The position numbers were made by a program, and so were the translations under genes. A model generated the notes under the pieces. It made no database searches. It saw only the letters and a list, made by a program, of their open reading frames with translations, and was not told the origin of the DNA. A stretch of 64,000 nt of DNA from an uncultured Eubacteriales bacterium (GTDB lineage Bacteria > Bacillota > Clostridia > Oscillospirales > CAG-272). Every line of letters begins with the position of its first letter. The stretch's first letter is position 1. Location: contig CAKRSS010000001.1 of assembly GCA_934401725.1 (NCBI GenBank), positions 1 to 64,000 of the forward strand. The letters run 5' to 3'. Of the stretch, positions 23,516 through 32,669 are shown piece by piece.

Positions 23516-25923
23516 AATACGATTATCTCAGTGTTGAAAAAAAGTGGCAGGACAGATGGGCGGACGCCGGAGTCTTCCACGCGCTTGACGAGAAGGAGGC
23601 GGGCGGCAAGCCCAAGTTCTACGCGCTCGTCGAGTTTCCCTATCCGAGCGGAGCGGGAATGCACGTAGGACATATCAAGGCTTATTCCGGCCTTGAGGTT
23701 ATCTCGCGTATGCGCCGCATGCAGGGCTATAACGTGCTCTTCCCGATGGGCTTTGACGCCTTCGGTCTCCCCACCGAGAACTACGCGATAAAGACCGGCA
23801 TGCACCCGCGCGCCGTCACCGACAGGAACATAGAAAAGTTTACACAGCAGCTCAAGCGCGTCGGTTACAGCTTTGACTGGCGGCGCGTCATCGACACGAC
23901 CGAGGAGGACTATTACCGCTGGACACAGTGGATATTCCTCAAAATGTTCGAGGCCGGCCTCGCTTTCCGCGACACCGCGCTGGTCAACTACTGCCCGAGT
24001 TGCAAGGTCGTGCTCTCGAACGAGGACTCGCAGGGCGGAAAGTGCGATATCTGCCACAGCGACGTCGTGCAGAAGTCCAAGGACGTCTGGTATCTGCGCA
24101 TAACCAAGTACGCGGACCGCCTGCTCGAGGGGCTCAAGGACGTCGACTATCTTCCCAACATAAAGCAGCAGCAGATCAACTGGATCGGCAAGTCGGAGGG
24201 CGCGTTTGTCAACTTCGGCATATCCGGTAAGGAGGACAAGCTGCGCATCTATACCACCCGTCCCGACACGCTGTTCGGCGTGACCTTCATGGTCATGGCG
24301 CCCGAGCACCCGCTCATCGACAAGTATGCCGACAACATCGCCAACATGGCCGAGGTCAAGGCATACCGCGCCGAGTGCGCCAAGAAGACAGAGTTCGAGC
24401 GCACGCAGCTGGTCAAGGACAAGACCGGCGTCCGTCTTGACGGGCTGTCCGCCGTCAACCCGCTGACCGGCAAGGAGATACCCATCTACATCGCCGACTA
24501 CGTCATGATGGGCTACGGAACCGGCGCAATCATGGCCGTTCCCGCGCACGACGAGCGCGACTGGACGTTCGCGCGCAAGTTCGGAATCGACGTCGTCGAG
24601 GTCATCAAGGGCGGCGATATTGAGAAGGAGGCCTACACCGGCGACGGCGAGATGGTAAACTCCGGCTTCCTCAACGGCTACACAAACAAGAAGGATTCCA
24701 TCCGCCGCGCAGTCGAGGAGCTTGAGCGCCTCGGTGTCGGAGAGGGCGGAGTCCAGTATAAAATGAAGGACTGGGCCTTCAACCGCCAGCGCTATTGGGG
24801 AGAGCCGATACCCATCGTGCACTGCCCGAAGTGCGGCATGGTGCCCGTCCCATACGAGGAATTGCCGCTGAAGCTGCCCGAGATGAAGGAGTTCGCTCCG
24901 GGGCAGAACGGCGAATCGCCGCTGGCGAGAATCGACTCGTTCGTGCACTGCAAGTGTCCGAAGTGCGGAGGCGACGCCCGCCGCGAGACCGACACTATGC
25001 CGCAGTGGGCGGGCTCGTCCTGGTACTTTTTGCGCTACGTCGACCCGCACAACAATAAGTGCCTTGCCGACTACGACAAGCTGAAGTACTGGATGCCCGT
25101 CGACTGGTACAACGGCGGCATGGAGCACGTCACCCGCCACATGATTTACTCGCGCTTCTGGCATAAGTTCCTCTATGACATCGGCGTTGTGCCGACCGAG
25201 GAGCCCTATGCCAAGCGTACCGCGCAGGGGCTGATTCTCGGCCCTGACGGCGAGAAAATGTCAAAGTCCAAGGGCAACGTGGTCGACCCGAACAGCGTCA
25301 TCGACGCCTACGGAGCCGACGTGCTGAGAACCTACGTCCTCTTCATGGGCGACTATTCGGCCGCCGCGCCGTGGTCGGAGAGCAGCGTCAAGGGCTGCAA
25401 GCGCTTCCTTGAGCGCGTCGCCGACCTGCCGTCCATGGTGAGGGGAACCGGCGCGACACAAGCGCTCGACTCGTCCTTCCACAAGACGGTCAAGAAGGTG
25501 ACGGACGATTACAACAACCTCAAGTTCAACACCGCCATCGCGGCGCTCATGGGACTGCTCAACGAGATTATGGCCTGCGGTCAGCTCACTCGCGACGAGC
25601 TCGTGACCTTTATCAAGCTGCTCTCGCCCGTCGCCCCGCACCTCTGCGAGGAAATCAACGAGGGACTTGGCAACAAGACGCTGCTCGCCGTCTCGCCGTG
25701 GCCGGAATACGACGACAACAAGACCGTCGACGCGACCATCGAGGTGGCAGTTCAGTTCAACGGCAAGCTGCGCGGAACCGTCATGCTTCCCAAGGACTGC
25801 CCGCCTGCCGAGGCCATCGCCGCAGCGCACGCCGACGAGAAGGTCGCCGCCATGCTCGAGGGCAAGACCATCGTCAAGGAAATCGCGGTTCCCAACCGTA
25901 TAATCAATTTCGTCGTTCGCTGA
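23512..25923 (+). CDS. leuS: Leucyl-tRNA synthetase
   Basis: 803 residues. Class I signatures: HVGH at residues 51-54 in PYPSGAGMHVGHIKAYSG and KMSKS near residue 582 in GEKMSKSKGNVVDPN. The editing (CP1) domain carries TTRPDTLFGVTFMV and VPAHDERDW. Zinc-type Cys pairs occur near CPSCKVVLSNE and CPKCG. Standard bacterial length. No T-box leader precedes it because it is translationally coupled to rsfS. Its terminator is at 25929-25966. Confidence 0.97.
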   Translation: MKYDYLSVEKKWQDRWADAGVFHALDEKEAGGKPKFYALVEFPYPSGAGMHVGHIKAYSGLEVISRMRRMQGYNVLFPMGFDAFGLPTENYAIKTGMHPRAVTDRNIEKFTQQLKRVGYSFDWRRVIDTTEEDYYRWTQWIFLKMFEAGLAFRDTALVNYCPSCKVVLSNEDSQGGKCDICHSDVVQKSKDVWYLRITKYADRLLEGLKDVDYLPNIKQQQINWIGKSEGAFVNFGISGKEDKLRIYTTRPDTLFGVTFMVMAPEHPLIDKYADNIANMAEVKAYRAECAKKTEFERTQLVKDKTGVRLDGLSAVNPLTGKEIPIYIADYVMMGYGTGAIMAVPAHDERDWTFARKFGIDVVEVIKGGDIEKEAYTGDGEMVNSGFLNGYTNKKDSIRRAVEELERLGVGEGGVQYKMKDWAFNRQRYWGEPIPIVHCPKCGMVPVPYEELPLKLPEMKEFAPGQNGESPLARIDSFVHCKCPKCGGDARRETDTMPQWAGSSWYFLRYVDPHNNKCLADYDKLKYWMPVDWYNGGMEHVTRHMIYSRFWHKFLYDIGVVPTEEPYAKRTAQGLILGPDGEKMSKSKGNVVDPNSVIDAYGADVLRTYVLFMGDYSAAAPWSESSVKGCKRFLERVADLPSMVRGTGATQALDSSFHKTVKKVTDDYNNLKFNTAIAALMGLLNEIMACGQLTRDELVTFIKLLSPVAPHLCEEINEGLGNKTLLAVSPWPEYDDNKTVDATIEVAVQFNGKLRGTVMLPKDCPPAEAIAAAHADEKVAAMLEGKTIVKEIAVPNRIINFVVR

Positions 25924-25928
25924 CATGA

Positions 25929-25966
25929 GGCGCCACCGCGCGACACACGAATTGCGCGGTGGTGCC
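25929..25966 (+). terminator. leuS terminator hairpin
   Basis: A 13 bp stem with one wobble, GGCGCCACCGCGC (25929-25941) with GCGCGGTGGTGCC (25954-25966), six bases after the stop. Only an A/T mix follows, not a clean T-run. Its left arm is related to the 22 bp repeat at 55189-55210. Confidence 0.6.
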
Positions 25967-26025
25967 ATAAAATGCCCGAGCGAGTTAATTTATTTCCACC
26001 GGAACGAATTTTTGAAAAAATTCTA

Positions 26026-26054
26026 TTGACAAGCGGCGGAGATTGATGTATAAT
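26026..26054 (+). promoter_or_regulatory. rpsU promoter
   Basis: TTGACA (26026-26031), 17 bp, TATAAT (26049-26054): full consensus, as suits a ribosomal protein gene. About 60 bases to the ATG. Confidence 0.9.
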
Positions 26055-26115
26055 ACTAAAGTAAATTTGTCGAGAAGCTCAAAGCTCTGACTGCAACCGG
26101 AGGGAGGGAAAAAGA

Positions 26116-26292
26116 ATGGCAGAAGTTAAGCTGAAGGAAGGCGAAACCCTTGATAGCGCTCTCCGTCGCTTTAAGCGTCAGGTTGCCCGCACGGGTGTCC
26201 TTGCCGAGCTCCGTAAGAGAGAGCACTATGAAAAGCCCAGTGTAAAGCGCAAGAAAAAGTCCGAAGCGGCCAGAAAGCGTAAGTACAAATAA
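26116..26292 (+). CDS. rpsU: 30S ribosomal protein bS21
   Basis: 58 residues, ATG at 26116 after GGAGGGA. The product begins [20 protein letters not shown] and ends in a strongly basic tail ([15 protein letters not shown]). This is the full normal length of bS21, which sits near the anti-Shine-Dalgarno end of 16S rRNA. Monocistronic with consensus promoter and terminators. Confidence 0.97.
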   Translation: MAEVKLKEGETLDSALRRFKRQVARTGVLAELRKREHYEKPSVKRKKKSEAARKRKYK

Positions 26293-26328
26293 TCCATTAG
26301 TGTGCAAGCCCTATGGGATTGCGGTTGA

Positions 26329-26371
26329 GGCGGTATCACAGCTCAGGCTGTCGTGCCGCCTTTTCTGTTTT
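26329..26371 (+). terminator. rpsU terminator
   Basis: GGCGGTATCACAG (26329-26341) pairs imperfectly with CTGTCGTGCCGCC (26348-26360), followed by TTTTCTGTTTT. Confidence 0.8.
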
Positions 26372-26409
26372 GCCACGTGGGCTGAGACAACGCGGGCGGG
26401 TTTAAAAAA

Positions 26410-26430
26410 CATGGGCACGGAGTGCCCATG
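26410..26430 (-). terminator. Second hairpin downstream of ldh (minus-strand terminator)
   Basis: CATGGGCAC/GTGCCCATG with a three-base loop; on the minus strand it is followed by six T. A downstream backup to the 26447-26468 palindrome. Confidence 0.7.
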
Positions 26431-26446
26431 TAAAAAAGTTGATTTG

Positions 26447-26468
26447 AAAGCGCGGTGCACCGCGCTTT
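26447..26468. terminator. Bidirectional terminator between rpsU and ldh
   Basis: A perfect 22 bp palindrome (AAAGCGCGGTG and its complement) followed by TTTTTT on the plus strand. It stands ten bases after the ldh stop. Confidence 0.8.
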
Positions 26469-26478
26469 TTTGTCTGCC

Positions 26479-27465
26479 CTACCGCTGCGCCGCGGCGAGC
26501 GGCGCGTCCGAGATTTCGACGGACGAGATAATATCGCGCATTTTGTCGGCGGAGGCCATAAGCGCCTCACGTTCATTGTCGCTCAGCGGCAGCTCGAGCA
26601 CGCGCCGGACGCCCTCGCGCCCGACGATGCAGGGAAGTCCGAGACAGACGTCGCGAAGCCCGTACTCGCCCTGAAGCAGCGACGAGACCGGCAGTATCGA
26701 GTCCTCGTCGTGCATGACGGCGTTGACAATGCGCCGCACCGCCTCGGCAATGGCGTAGTAGGTCGCGCCCTTGGCCTCGATTATCTCGTAGGCCGAGTTT
26801 TTGACCTGCTCGTACATGCTGTTCAGACGCTCCATGCCGCAGTTGAGGCAGTTGTCGCGGCAGAAATCCGTCAGCGGAATGCCGGAAACCGTGGCCGAGC
26901 TCCAGACGGCAAGCTCGCTGTCGCCGTGCTCGCCTATGATAAATGAGTGAATGTTGCGGCTATCCACGCCGAGGTACTCCCCGGCCATGTACTTCAGCCG
27001 CGCGGTGTCGAGTACCGTGCCCGAGCCTATGACGCGCTGCGCCGGGTAGCCCGACAGCTTCAGCGTCGCGTAGGTGAGGATGTCGACGGGGTTGGTCACG
27101 ACGAGAAGTATGGCGTCGGTTGTGTAGCGCACGATGTTCTGTACAATCGACCCGAATATGCGGACGTTGGCGCGGACAAGGTCTGTCCTCGACTGGCCGG
27201 GACGCTGGTTTGCGCCGGCCGTGATGATTATCATCGAAGCGCCTGCGACGTCGGGATAGTCGCCCGCGAAAATGTTCATGGGCGCGACGAAGGGCATGCC
27301 GTGGTTGAGGTCGGCGGCCTCACCCTCCGCCTTTTTGCGGTTGACGTCGATGAGGACTATTTCCGAGAAGGTGCGGTCGAGCATGAGCGAGTATGCGGTC
27401 GTGGCTCCGACGTTGCCACAGCCGATAATGACGCACCTGCGCATGTCGGTTTGGATGTTGTTCAT
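26479..27465 (-). CDS. ldh: L-lactate dehydrogenase
   Basis: 328 residues. Reduces pyruvate to L-lactate with NADH, a fermentation end step. NAD site VIIGCGNVGATTAYSL (residues 12-27), substrate loop ANQRPGQSR (residues 85-93), TNPVDI, and the catalytic His180 in GEHGDSE with the Asp/Arg pair in VLDTAR. Malate dehydrogenase is excluded by the Gln in the NQRPG loop and the overall match to LDH. The nearest Shine-Dalgarno (CGGAG) is about 13 bases from the first ATG; an internal ATG (residue 8) is possible but less likely. A hairpin at 27492-27529 separates it from the YhhN gene upstream. Confidence 0.94.
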   Translation of the reverse strand: MNNIQTDMRRCVIIGCGNVGATTAYSLMLDRTFSEIVLIDVNRKKAEGEAADLNHGMPFVAPMNIFAGDYPDVAGASMIIITAGANQRPGQSRTDLVRANVRIFGSIVQNIVRYTTDAILLVVTNPVDILTYATLKLSGYPAQRVIGSGTVLDTARLKYMAGEYLGVDSRNIHSFIIGEHGDSELAVWSSATVSGIPLTDFCRDNCLNCGMERLNSMYEQVKNSAYEIIEAKGATYYAIAEAVRRIVNAVMHDEDSILPVSSLLQGEYGLRDVCLGLPCIVGREGVRRVLELPLSDNEREALMASADKMRDIISSVEISDAPLAAAQR

Positions 27466-27491
27466 TTTTTGTTTTTTACTCCGGAATAAAA

Positions 27492-27529
27492 ATAAGCAGG
27501 GAGGCGGCGTGTGCCGCTTTCCTGCTTAT
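27492..27529 (-). terminator. Terminator or attenuator between the YhhN gene and ldh
   Basis: ATAAGCAGG (27492-27500) and CCTGCTTAT (27521-27529) with an inner GGCGGC/GCCGC stem; on the minus strand a T-rich run follows. Because no separate ldh promoter is visible, it may attenuate rather than fully stop transcription into ldh. Confidence 0.7.
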
Positions 27530-27552
27530 ATTTTGTCCGCCGGCGCTGAAAA

Positions 27553-28179
27553 TTACACGCCGAGCAGCAGCAATATCTGTCCTATCGGATAGAACCACCA
27601 GATGAGCCCGCGCAGCTTTTCCGACCTTATATCGCACACTTTATCCATCACGATAAAGTAGTCCGAGGCGAGAAAGCTGAGCACGCCTACCGCCGAGACG
27701 ATGGCCATCCCGCGCGCCGAGCAGGCGTACGAATAGACCGTCGCGCAGTTGCCTGTAATCACAAGGAGATAAATCATGCTCAAAAAGAACATGCTTTTTA
27801 TCTCCACGTTGCGTGCGAGCACGATTATGAGCGTTGCCAAAATCATGACAACGTAGCATATGAACGCCGCCAGAACGCCGACGTTGAGGTAGGCGTAGCC
27901 CGCGTCATATATGCTGTAGCCAAAAGCGATTATGTAGACTATGTGCGCTCCCGTGAACACCAGTGCACCGGGGATGAAGCCGCGGAAGGGCAGCGATTTT
28001 GTGATGGGCTTGAAGTCCATGAGTATGATGTCGCCGAGCGAGGAGAATATCATGGCGACCGCGGCGAGCAGACGCGGCAGGGAGGGCGAGTATATGGCCA
28101 GCGCGCAGGCGTAAATGCTCATGAGCGTCGTGAGCACCAGCCTGCCGGGCAGACCGAACCAACGAAAAAATCTGTTCAT
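27553..28179 (-). CDS. YhhN/TMEM86-family membrane protein (lysoplasmalogenase-like)
   Basis: 208 residues with about seven to eight membrane helices. Family features: SSLGDIILM near residue 46, FLASDYFIVMDKV near 170, and the C-terminal WWFYPIGQILLLLG. The conserved Asp residues in GD and SD are proposed catalytic residues of the YhhN family. Animal TMEM86 hydrolyses the vinyl-ether bond of lysoplasmalogens; anaerobic clostridia contain plasmalogens, so this role is plausible but unproven here. Upstream is glpK, also tied to glycerolipid metabolism. Confidence 0.85.
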   Translation of the reverse strand: MNRFFRWFGLPGRLVLTTLMSIYACALAIYSPSLPRLLAAVAMIFSSLGDIILMDFKPITKSLPFRGFIPGALVFTGAHIVYIIAFGYSIYDAGYAYLNVGVLAAFICYVVMILATLIIVLARNVEIKSMFFLSMIYLLVITGNCATVYSYACSARGMAIVSAVGVLSFLASDYFIVMDKVCDIRSEKLRGLIWWFYPIGQILLLLGV

Positions 28180-28250
28180 AGTACGGGCCTTTCAAAAAGT
28201 TTGATTTGCGGGGTGATGTGGTTTGCGCTATGGATTTTTGCGGGACGTTC

Positions 28251-29744
28251 TCAGTTCTGCGCCCAGCCGCGCGTGCGGTCGACGGCCTTGTGCCAGCCGG
28301 ACATGCGCCGCAGGCGCTCGTCCTCAGCCATGCCGGGCTCGAAGCGGCGCTCGACCTGCCACTGACGCGCAATCTCCTCCGTCGAGCCGAAGACGCCGAC
28401 GGCAAGACCCGCGAGGTTGGCCGCGCCGAGCGCGGTCGTCTCAATGCAGGCGGGACGGATTATGGGCAGGCCGGACACGTCCGCCTGGAAGGAGAGCAGC
28501 AGATTGTTGGCGCAGGCGCCGCCGTCGACGCGCAGGGCGGTCAGGCTGACGCCGGCCTCGCGCTGCATGAGCTCTAGCACGTCGACGGTCTGGTAGGCCA
28601 TCGACTCGAGCACCGCGCGCACGACGTGCGCGCGTCCCGTTGCGCGGGTGAGACCGAGCAGCGCGCCGCGGGCGTAGGGGTCCCAATAGGGTGCGCCGAG
28701 TCCGACAAAGGCGGGGACGAAGTAGACGCCCTCCGAGTCGGGGATGGACGCCGCAACGCGCTCGCTCTCGGCCGCACCGGCGATGAGTCCGAGTCCGTCG
28801 CGCAGCCACTGGACGGCCGCGCCGCATATGAAGACCGACCCCTCAAGCGCGTAGCAGGTTTTGCCGCCCATGCTCCAGGCGATGGAGGTCAGCAGACCGT
28901 TCTCGGAAAATACGGGCGTGTCGCCGGTGTTCATAAGCATGAAACCGCCGGTGCCGTATGTATTTTTGACCTCGCCGGGCTCGAAGCAGCACTGCCCGAA
29001 CAGCGCGGCCTGCTGGTCGCCCGCGACGCCCGCAATGGCGACGCTGCCGCCGAGCAGCGTCGGGTCAGTATATCCGAAGAGGCCGGACGAGGGCAGCACC
29101 TGCGGCATGAGCGACTCCGGAATGCCGAAAAGCTCAAGAAGCTCGCTGTCCCACCGTCCCGCGCGTATGTTGAACAGCATCGTCCGCGACGCGTTGGACG
29201 GGTCGGTCGCGTGGACGCGGCCGCCGGTGAGGTTGTAGATGAGCCATGTGTCGACCGTTCCGAACATGAGCTCACCGCGCTCGGCGCGCTCGCGCGCGCC
29301 GGGGACGTTGTCCAGTATCCATTTTATTTTGGTGGCCGAGAAATATGAATCGATTATAAGCCCCGTCTTGCTACGGATTTTATTGGTCAGACCCGCGGCC
29401 TTGAGGCTGTCGCAGTAGTCGGCGGTGCGGCGGCACTGCCAGACGATGGCGTTGTAGACCGGCTCGCCCGTGGTGCGGTTCCAGATCATGGTCGTCTCGC
29501 GCTGATTTGTGATGCCGATGGCGGCGATGTCAGCAGCGGCGAGCCCCGCGCGCGCGACGGCCTCGCGCATGACGGAAAGCTGCGAGTCCCATATCTCACG
29601 GGGATTGTGCTCGACCCAGCCGGGGGCGGGGAAGTAGTTCGGAAATTCGCGCTGCGATACGGCGACTATTTGCTCGCGGTCGTTGAAAATAATGCACCGC
29701 GAGCTTGTTGTGCCCTGATCGAGGGCCATTAAATATTTTGACAT
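28251..29744 (-). CDS. glpK: Glycerol kinase
   Basis: 497 residues. Phosphorylates glycerol to sn-glycerol 3-phosphate with ATP. FGGY-family signatures: [12 protein letters not shown] at residues 8-19, [12 protein letters not shown] near 79, [13 protein letters not shown] near 260, [12 protein letters not shown] near 285, and [14 protein letters not shown] near 407. The length is normal. No glpF or glpD neighbours. A promoter with an overlapping palindrome lies at 29825-29860. Confidence 0.97.
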   Translation of the reverse strand: MSKYLMALDQGTTSSRCIIFNDREQIVAVSQREFPNYFPAPGWVEHNPREIWDSQLSVMREAVARAGLAAADIAAIGITNQRETTMIWNRTTGEPVYNAIVWQCRRTADYCDSLKAAGLTNKIRSKTGLIIDSYFSATKIKWILDNVPGARERAERGELMFGTVDTWLIYNLTGGRVHATDPSNASRTMLFNIRAGRWDSELLELFGIPESLMPQVLPSSGLFGYTDPTLLGGSVAIAGVAGDQQAALFGQCCFEPGEVKNTYGTGGFMLMNTGDTPVFSENGLLTSIAWSMGGKTCYALEGSVFICGAAVQWLRDGLGLIAGAAESERVAASIPDSEGVYFVPAFVGLGAPYWDPYARGALLGLTRATGRAHVVRAVLESMAYQTVDVLELMQREAGVSLTALRVDGGACANNLLLSFQADVSGLPIIRPACIETTALGAANLAGLAVGVFGSTEEIARQWQVERRFEPGMAEDERLRRMSGWHKAVDRTRGWAQN

Positions 29745-29824
29745 ACTGTGCCTCTTGAGGGGATATATTTTTGCTGCCGCGGAGCCGGGGGTAAATGCGT
29801 GCAGCTGTCAGACGGCAGGCCTTA

Positions 29825-29860
29825 CATGTGTATTATAACACATCTTTGCCATTTGAGCAA
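29825..29860 (-). promoter_or_regulatory. glpK promoter with overlapping palindrome
   Basis: On the minus strand TTGCTC (29860-29855), 17 bp, TATAAT (29837-29832). The -10 box lies inside ATGTGT (29825-29830) / ACACAT (29837-29842), a candidate operator. The -10 box also contains the stop codon of the upstream gene. Confidence 0.55.
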
Positions 29861-30324
29861 TAGCATTTTAGTATGTTTTTTATCAAAATTTCCAGTGACA
29901 TTACAAACCCGGACGTTATCCGGCGCGGGAGCGCCGCGGCGGACCCGGCCATTTCGCTGACCTCCCTCATGTGCGCAGGGAGGATGCTGTCGTAAAAGCT
30001 GTCGGCAAGCGTGAGGACGGCGCGACAGGTCTCGCAGAGGTGGTCGAGCGACGGAATTTCGGGCGAGGTCGGCGGAAGTGAGGCACGCTTTCCGACGATG
30101 TCGTCGCAGACGGCGGTGAGCCCGGCCGACGCGCGCGGATGGGTGGCCTCGTAAAGCCGCACAAGGTAGCGCTGCCGCTCGAGCGGACGCTCCTCAGCGC
30201 GGAGCGAGCCCTCGCTGTCGGCGAGTCGGCGGGTGAGGGCGAGGACGTCCTCAAGCTCCTCGCGCAGCCGCCGTACGGCCTCGGACGCGCGGCGGAGAAG
30301 GGGACTTTCCATGTGGTTGTTCAT
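29833..30324 (-). CDS. Uncharacterised helical protein, 163 residues
   Basis: I do not recognise this protein. The ATG at 30324 has GGAG just upstream on the minus strand; the open frame before it crosses the terminator at 30347-30374. The N-terminal half is highly charged and helical with heptad-like Leu (residues 8-60, probable coiled coil). The C-terminal half has Leu-rich helices and ends with a hydrophobic, Cys-containing helix. No membrane segment or known motif. It occupies the place where rimM-trmD-rplS usually follows khpA, but a terminator separates it from khpA. Its stop codon overlaps the glpK -10 box. Confidence 0.6.
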   Translation of the reverse strand: MNNHMESPLLRRASEAVRRLREELEDVLALTRRLADSEGSLRAEERPLERQRYLVRLYEATHPRASAGLTAVCDDIVGKRASLPPTSPEIPSLDHLCETCRAVLTLADSFYDSILPAHMREVSEMAGSAAALPRRITSGFVMSLEILIKNILKCYCSNGKDVL

Positions 30325-30346
30325 AGAGCTCTCCTGTTGACGACTC

Positions 30347-30374
30347 AAAAAGGCAGCCCGGAAGCTGCCTTTTT
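30347..30374 (-). terminator. Terminator of the ylxM-ffh-rpsP-khpA operon
   Basis: AAAAAGGCAGC (30347-30357) and GCTGCCTTTTT (30364-30374), six-base loop, T-run on either strand. It is seven bases after the khpA stop. Confidence 0.9.
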
Positions 30375-30380
30375 GTTGCG

Positions 30381-30620
30381 TCATTTTATTTCGACGTTAA
30401 CTCTTTTGCCGCAGGTGTTGCCGGCGGCCTTCATGACGGTGCGGATAGCCTTGGCAATCTTGCCGTGGCGGCCGATAACCATGCCCATGTCGTCAGCGGC
30501 TACGCTGAGGGTGAGGTCGACGGTATTCTCGTCCGGGTCGTCCTGAAGAACTGTGACCTCGTCAGGATTATCGACGATAGCCCTGGCAATGTCATACAAG
30601 GTCTGCTTGAGATCCAGCAT
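30381..30620 (-). CDS. khpA: KH-domain RNA-binding protein KhpA
   Basis: 79 residues from the ATG at 30620, which has GGGGAGG seven bases upstream. A single KH domain with the GxxG-type loop VIGRHGKIAKAIR near residue 47-59. In Firmicutes it pairs with KhpB (Jag) and influences cell elongation and RNA metabolism. The standard position after rpsP is kept (20 bases). Confidence 0.94.
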   Translation of the reverse strand: MLDLKQTLYDIARAIVDNPDEVTVLQDDPDENTVDLTLSVAADDMGMVIGRHGKIAKAIRTVMKAAGNTCGKRVNVEIK

Positions 30621-30640
30621 CTGAAACCTCCCCATCAGGG

Positions 30641-30886
30641 TCAGTCAATAATGCCTGACTTCTTGAGCAGAGAACGAACGGTCTCGGTGGGCTGTGCGCC
30701 GTTACCCAGCCACTTCTTGGCCTTCTCAGCGTCGATCTTGACCTCTGCGGGCTCGGTCATGGGGTTGTAGGTGCCGATCTCCTCGATGAATCTGCCGTTA
30801 CGGGGAGAACGCTCGTCTGCGATAATGACGCGGTAGAAGGGGTTCTTCTTTGCGCCGATTCTTCTGAGCCTGATTTTGACTGCCAT
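30641..30886 (-). CDS. rpsP: 30S ribosomal protein bS16
   Basis: 81 residues, normal length. The N-terminus [20 protein letters not shown] and the [15 protein letters not shown] segment are diagnostic. Codon use shifts to the AAG/CTG/GTC plus AGA style of highly expressed genes. Follows ffh after about 55 bases. Confidence 0.97.
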   Translation of the reverse strand: MAVKIRLRRIGAKKNPFYRVIIADERSPRNGRFIEEIGTYNPMTEPAEVKIDAEKAKKWLGNGAQPTETVRSLLKKSGIID

Positions 30887-30941
30887 TTTGATTTTCCTCC
30901 GAAAATGTTGTATATATTTTATTTATAAAAATCCGCAATTA

Positions 30942-32276
30942 TCAGAACGGAATTTTCATCTTGCCTTTGCCGAATTTGCCTATTTTGCCGCCTGCAAACT
31001 GCTTCATCAGCTTCTTGATCTGGTCGAACTGCTTGAGCAGCTTGTTCACTTCCTCAACCGACGTTCCGCTGCCTGCAGCGATACGCTTTTTGCGCGAGCC
31101 GCCGATTATCTCGGGGCGCATACGCTCCTCGGGCGTCATGGAACGGATGATTGCTTCCTGATGCGCCATGGCCTTCTCGTCAATCTTGGCGTCCTTGAGC
31201 GCGCCGGGCTTTACGCCGGGCATCATCCCTGCCAGCTGCTCGAGACTGCCCATATTTTTGAGCTGTGCGAACTGGTCGAGGTAGTCGTCAAGCGTGAAGG
31301 TCTGCTGACGTATCTTCTGCTCGAGCTCGGCCGCCTTTTTCTCGTCGTATGCCGACTCGGCCTTCTCGATAAGCGACAGCACGTCGCCCATGCCGAGAAT
31401 CCGTGAGGCCATACGGTCGGGGTAGAAGGGCTCGATGGCGTCCAGCTTTTCGCCGGTACCTATGAACTTTATCGGCTTGCCCGTGACGTAGCGGACGGAA
31501 AGTGCCGCGCCGCCGCGCGTGTCGCCGTCGAGCTTGGTGAGTATAACGCCGGTGATGTCGAGCTGCTCGTTGAAGGTTTCCGCAACGTTGACAGCGTCCT
31601 GACCTGTCATTGCGTCGACGGTCAGAAGAATTTCGGTCGGATTTGTTTTTTCTTTTATGCTGCGAAGCTCCGCCATCAGCTCCTCGTCGATGTGCAGTCG
31701 GCCTGCCGTGTCGATGAAGACCATGTCGTAGCCCTTTTGCCTGGCGTATTCGACGCCCTCCGTCGCGATTTTGACGGGGGAGACCTTGTCGCCGAGCGTA
31801 AAGACGGGAATGTCCAGCTTTTCGCCGACAATCTCGAGCTGCTTTATAGCCGCGGGACGGTAAATGTCGCAGGCGACTAGCAGCGGACGCTTGCCCTGCT
31901 TTTTGTACATGCCTGCGAGCTTGCCCGCGTGCGTGGTTTTACCCGCGCCCTGAAGACCCACCATCATGACGACTGTGGGCGGCATTGGGGCGATGGTCAG
32001 CTTGCTCTGGGTTTTACCCATGATGTTTGTCAGCTCTTCGTTGACTATCTTGACCACCTGCTGACCCGGCAGCAGAGATTCAAGTACCTCGGCGCCGACC
32101 GCGCGCTCCGAGACGGTCTTGACAAACTCACGAACCACCTTGAAGTTTACGTCTGCCTCCAGCAGTGCCAGCTTTATCTCACGCATCCCGGCCTTGATGT
32201 CGGCTTCGGTCAGCTTTCCCTTGCTACGGAATTTTTTGAAGGCAGCATTCAGCTTATCGCCTAAACTTTCGAACAT
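30942..32276 (-). CDS. ffh: Signal recognition particle GTPase Ffh
   Basis: 444 residues. N domain (1-100), G domain with P-loop GLQGAGKTTHAGKL at residues 108-121, DTAGRLHIDEELM, TKLDGDTRGGAALSV, and a Met-rich M domain from about 325 that binds SRP RNA and signal peptides (GSLEQLAGMMPG, RIAAGSGTSVEEVNKLLKQF). Directs membrane proteins to FtsY and the translocon. Directly after ylxM, the usual arrangement. Confidence 0.97.
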   Translation of the reverse strand: MFESLGDKLNAAFKKFRSKGKLTEADIKAGMREIKLALLEADVNFKVVREFVKTVSERAVGAEVLESLLPGQQVVKIVNEELTNIMGKTQSKLTIAPMPPTVVMMVGLQGAGKTTHAGKLAGMYKKQGKRPLLVACDIYRPAAIKQLEIVGEKLDIPVFTLGDKVSPVKIATEGVEYARQKGYDMVFIDTAGRLHIDEELMAELRSIKEKTNPTEILLTVDAMTGQDAVNVAETFNEQLDITGVILTKLDGDTRGGAALSVRYVTGKPIKFIGTGEKLDAIEPFYPDRMASRILGMGDVLSLIEKAESAYDEKKAAELEQKIRQQTFTLDDYLDQFAQLKNMGSLEQLAGMMPGVKPGALKDAKIDEKAMAHQEAIIRSMTPEERMRPEIIGGSRKKRIAAGSGTSVEEVNKLLKQFDQIKKLMKQFAGGKIGKFGKGKMKIPF

Positions 32277-32291
32277 TGTGTGCCTCCTCTG

Positions 32292-32621
32292 CTAAACTAT
32301 TGCCGCAAGATGCTCCAGTTCCTTCCGCAGCTCCTCAGGGAGCTCAAGCGGAGACGCCAGCGAGCCTATACGGTCGACCGAGTCGCGCACCTCGCCGAAG
32401 CGGCGGGCAAGCCCCAGCTTCTCCTCATAGAAGAGCAGCTCCGACTCAGCCTTTTTGATAATGTCCCTGACGCCCTGACGCGAGATGCCTATAATGTCGG
32501 AAATCTCCGACAGCGACAGATCCTCATTATAGTACATGCCGAGGACACCGCGCTTGCGTTCACTCAGAATCTCGCCGTAGAAATCAAGGAGATAGCCTAT
32601 GCTCATGTTCTTCTCAAACAT
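32292..32621 (-). CDS. ylxM: YlxM-like helix-turn-helix protein (UPF0122), SRP-associated
   Basis: 109 residues from the ATG at 32621; the open frame runs 11 codons further but that would put the start inside the terminator/promoter palindrome. All-helical, with a sigma-region-4-like helix-turn-helix: YYNEDLSLSEISDIIGISRQGVRDII. The family is found next to ffh in Firmicutes and is thought to modulate SRP. 15 bases upstream of ffh. Confidence 0.92.
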   Translation of the reverse strand: MFEKNMSIGYLLDFYGEILSERKRGVLGMYYNEDLSLSEISDIIGISRQGVRDIIKKAESELLFYEEKLGLARRFGEVRDSVDRIGSLASPLELPEELRKELEHLAAIV

Positions 32622-32640
32622 ATCCGCGTCCCATAAAAAA

Positions 32641-32669
32641 ACTGTGTAAAGCAAATTGCTTTACACAGT
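32641..32669 (-). terminator. Terminator of the CorC/HlyC operon, overlapping the ylxM promoter
   Basis: A 14 bp perfect stem with a one-base centre (29 bp palindrome starting ACTGTGTAAAGC), followed on the minus strand by seven T. The outermost three bases of its upstream arm are part of the -10 box of the promoter at 32667-32695. Confidence 0.8.
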
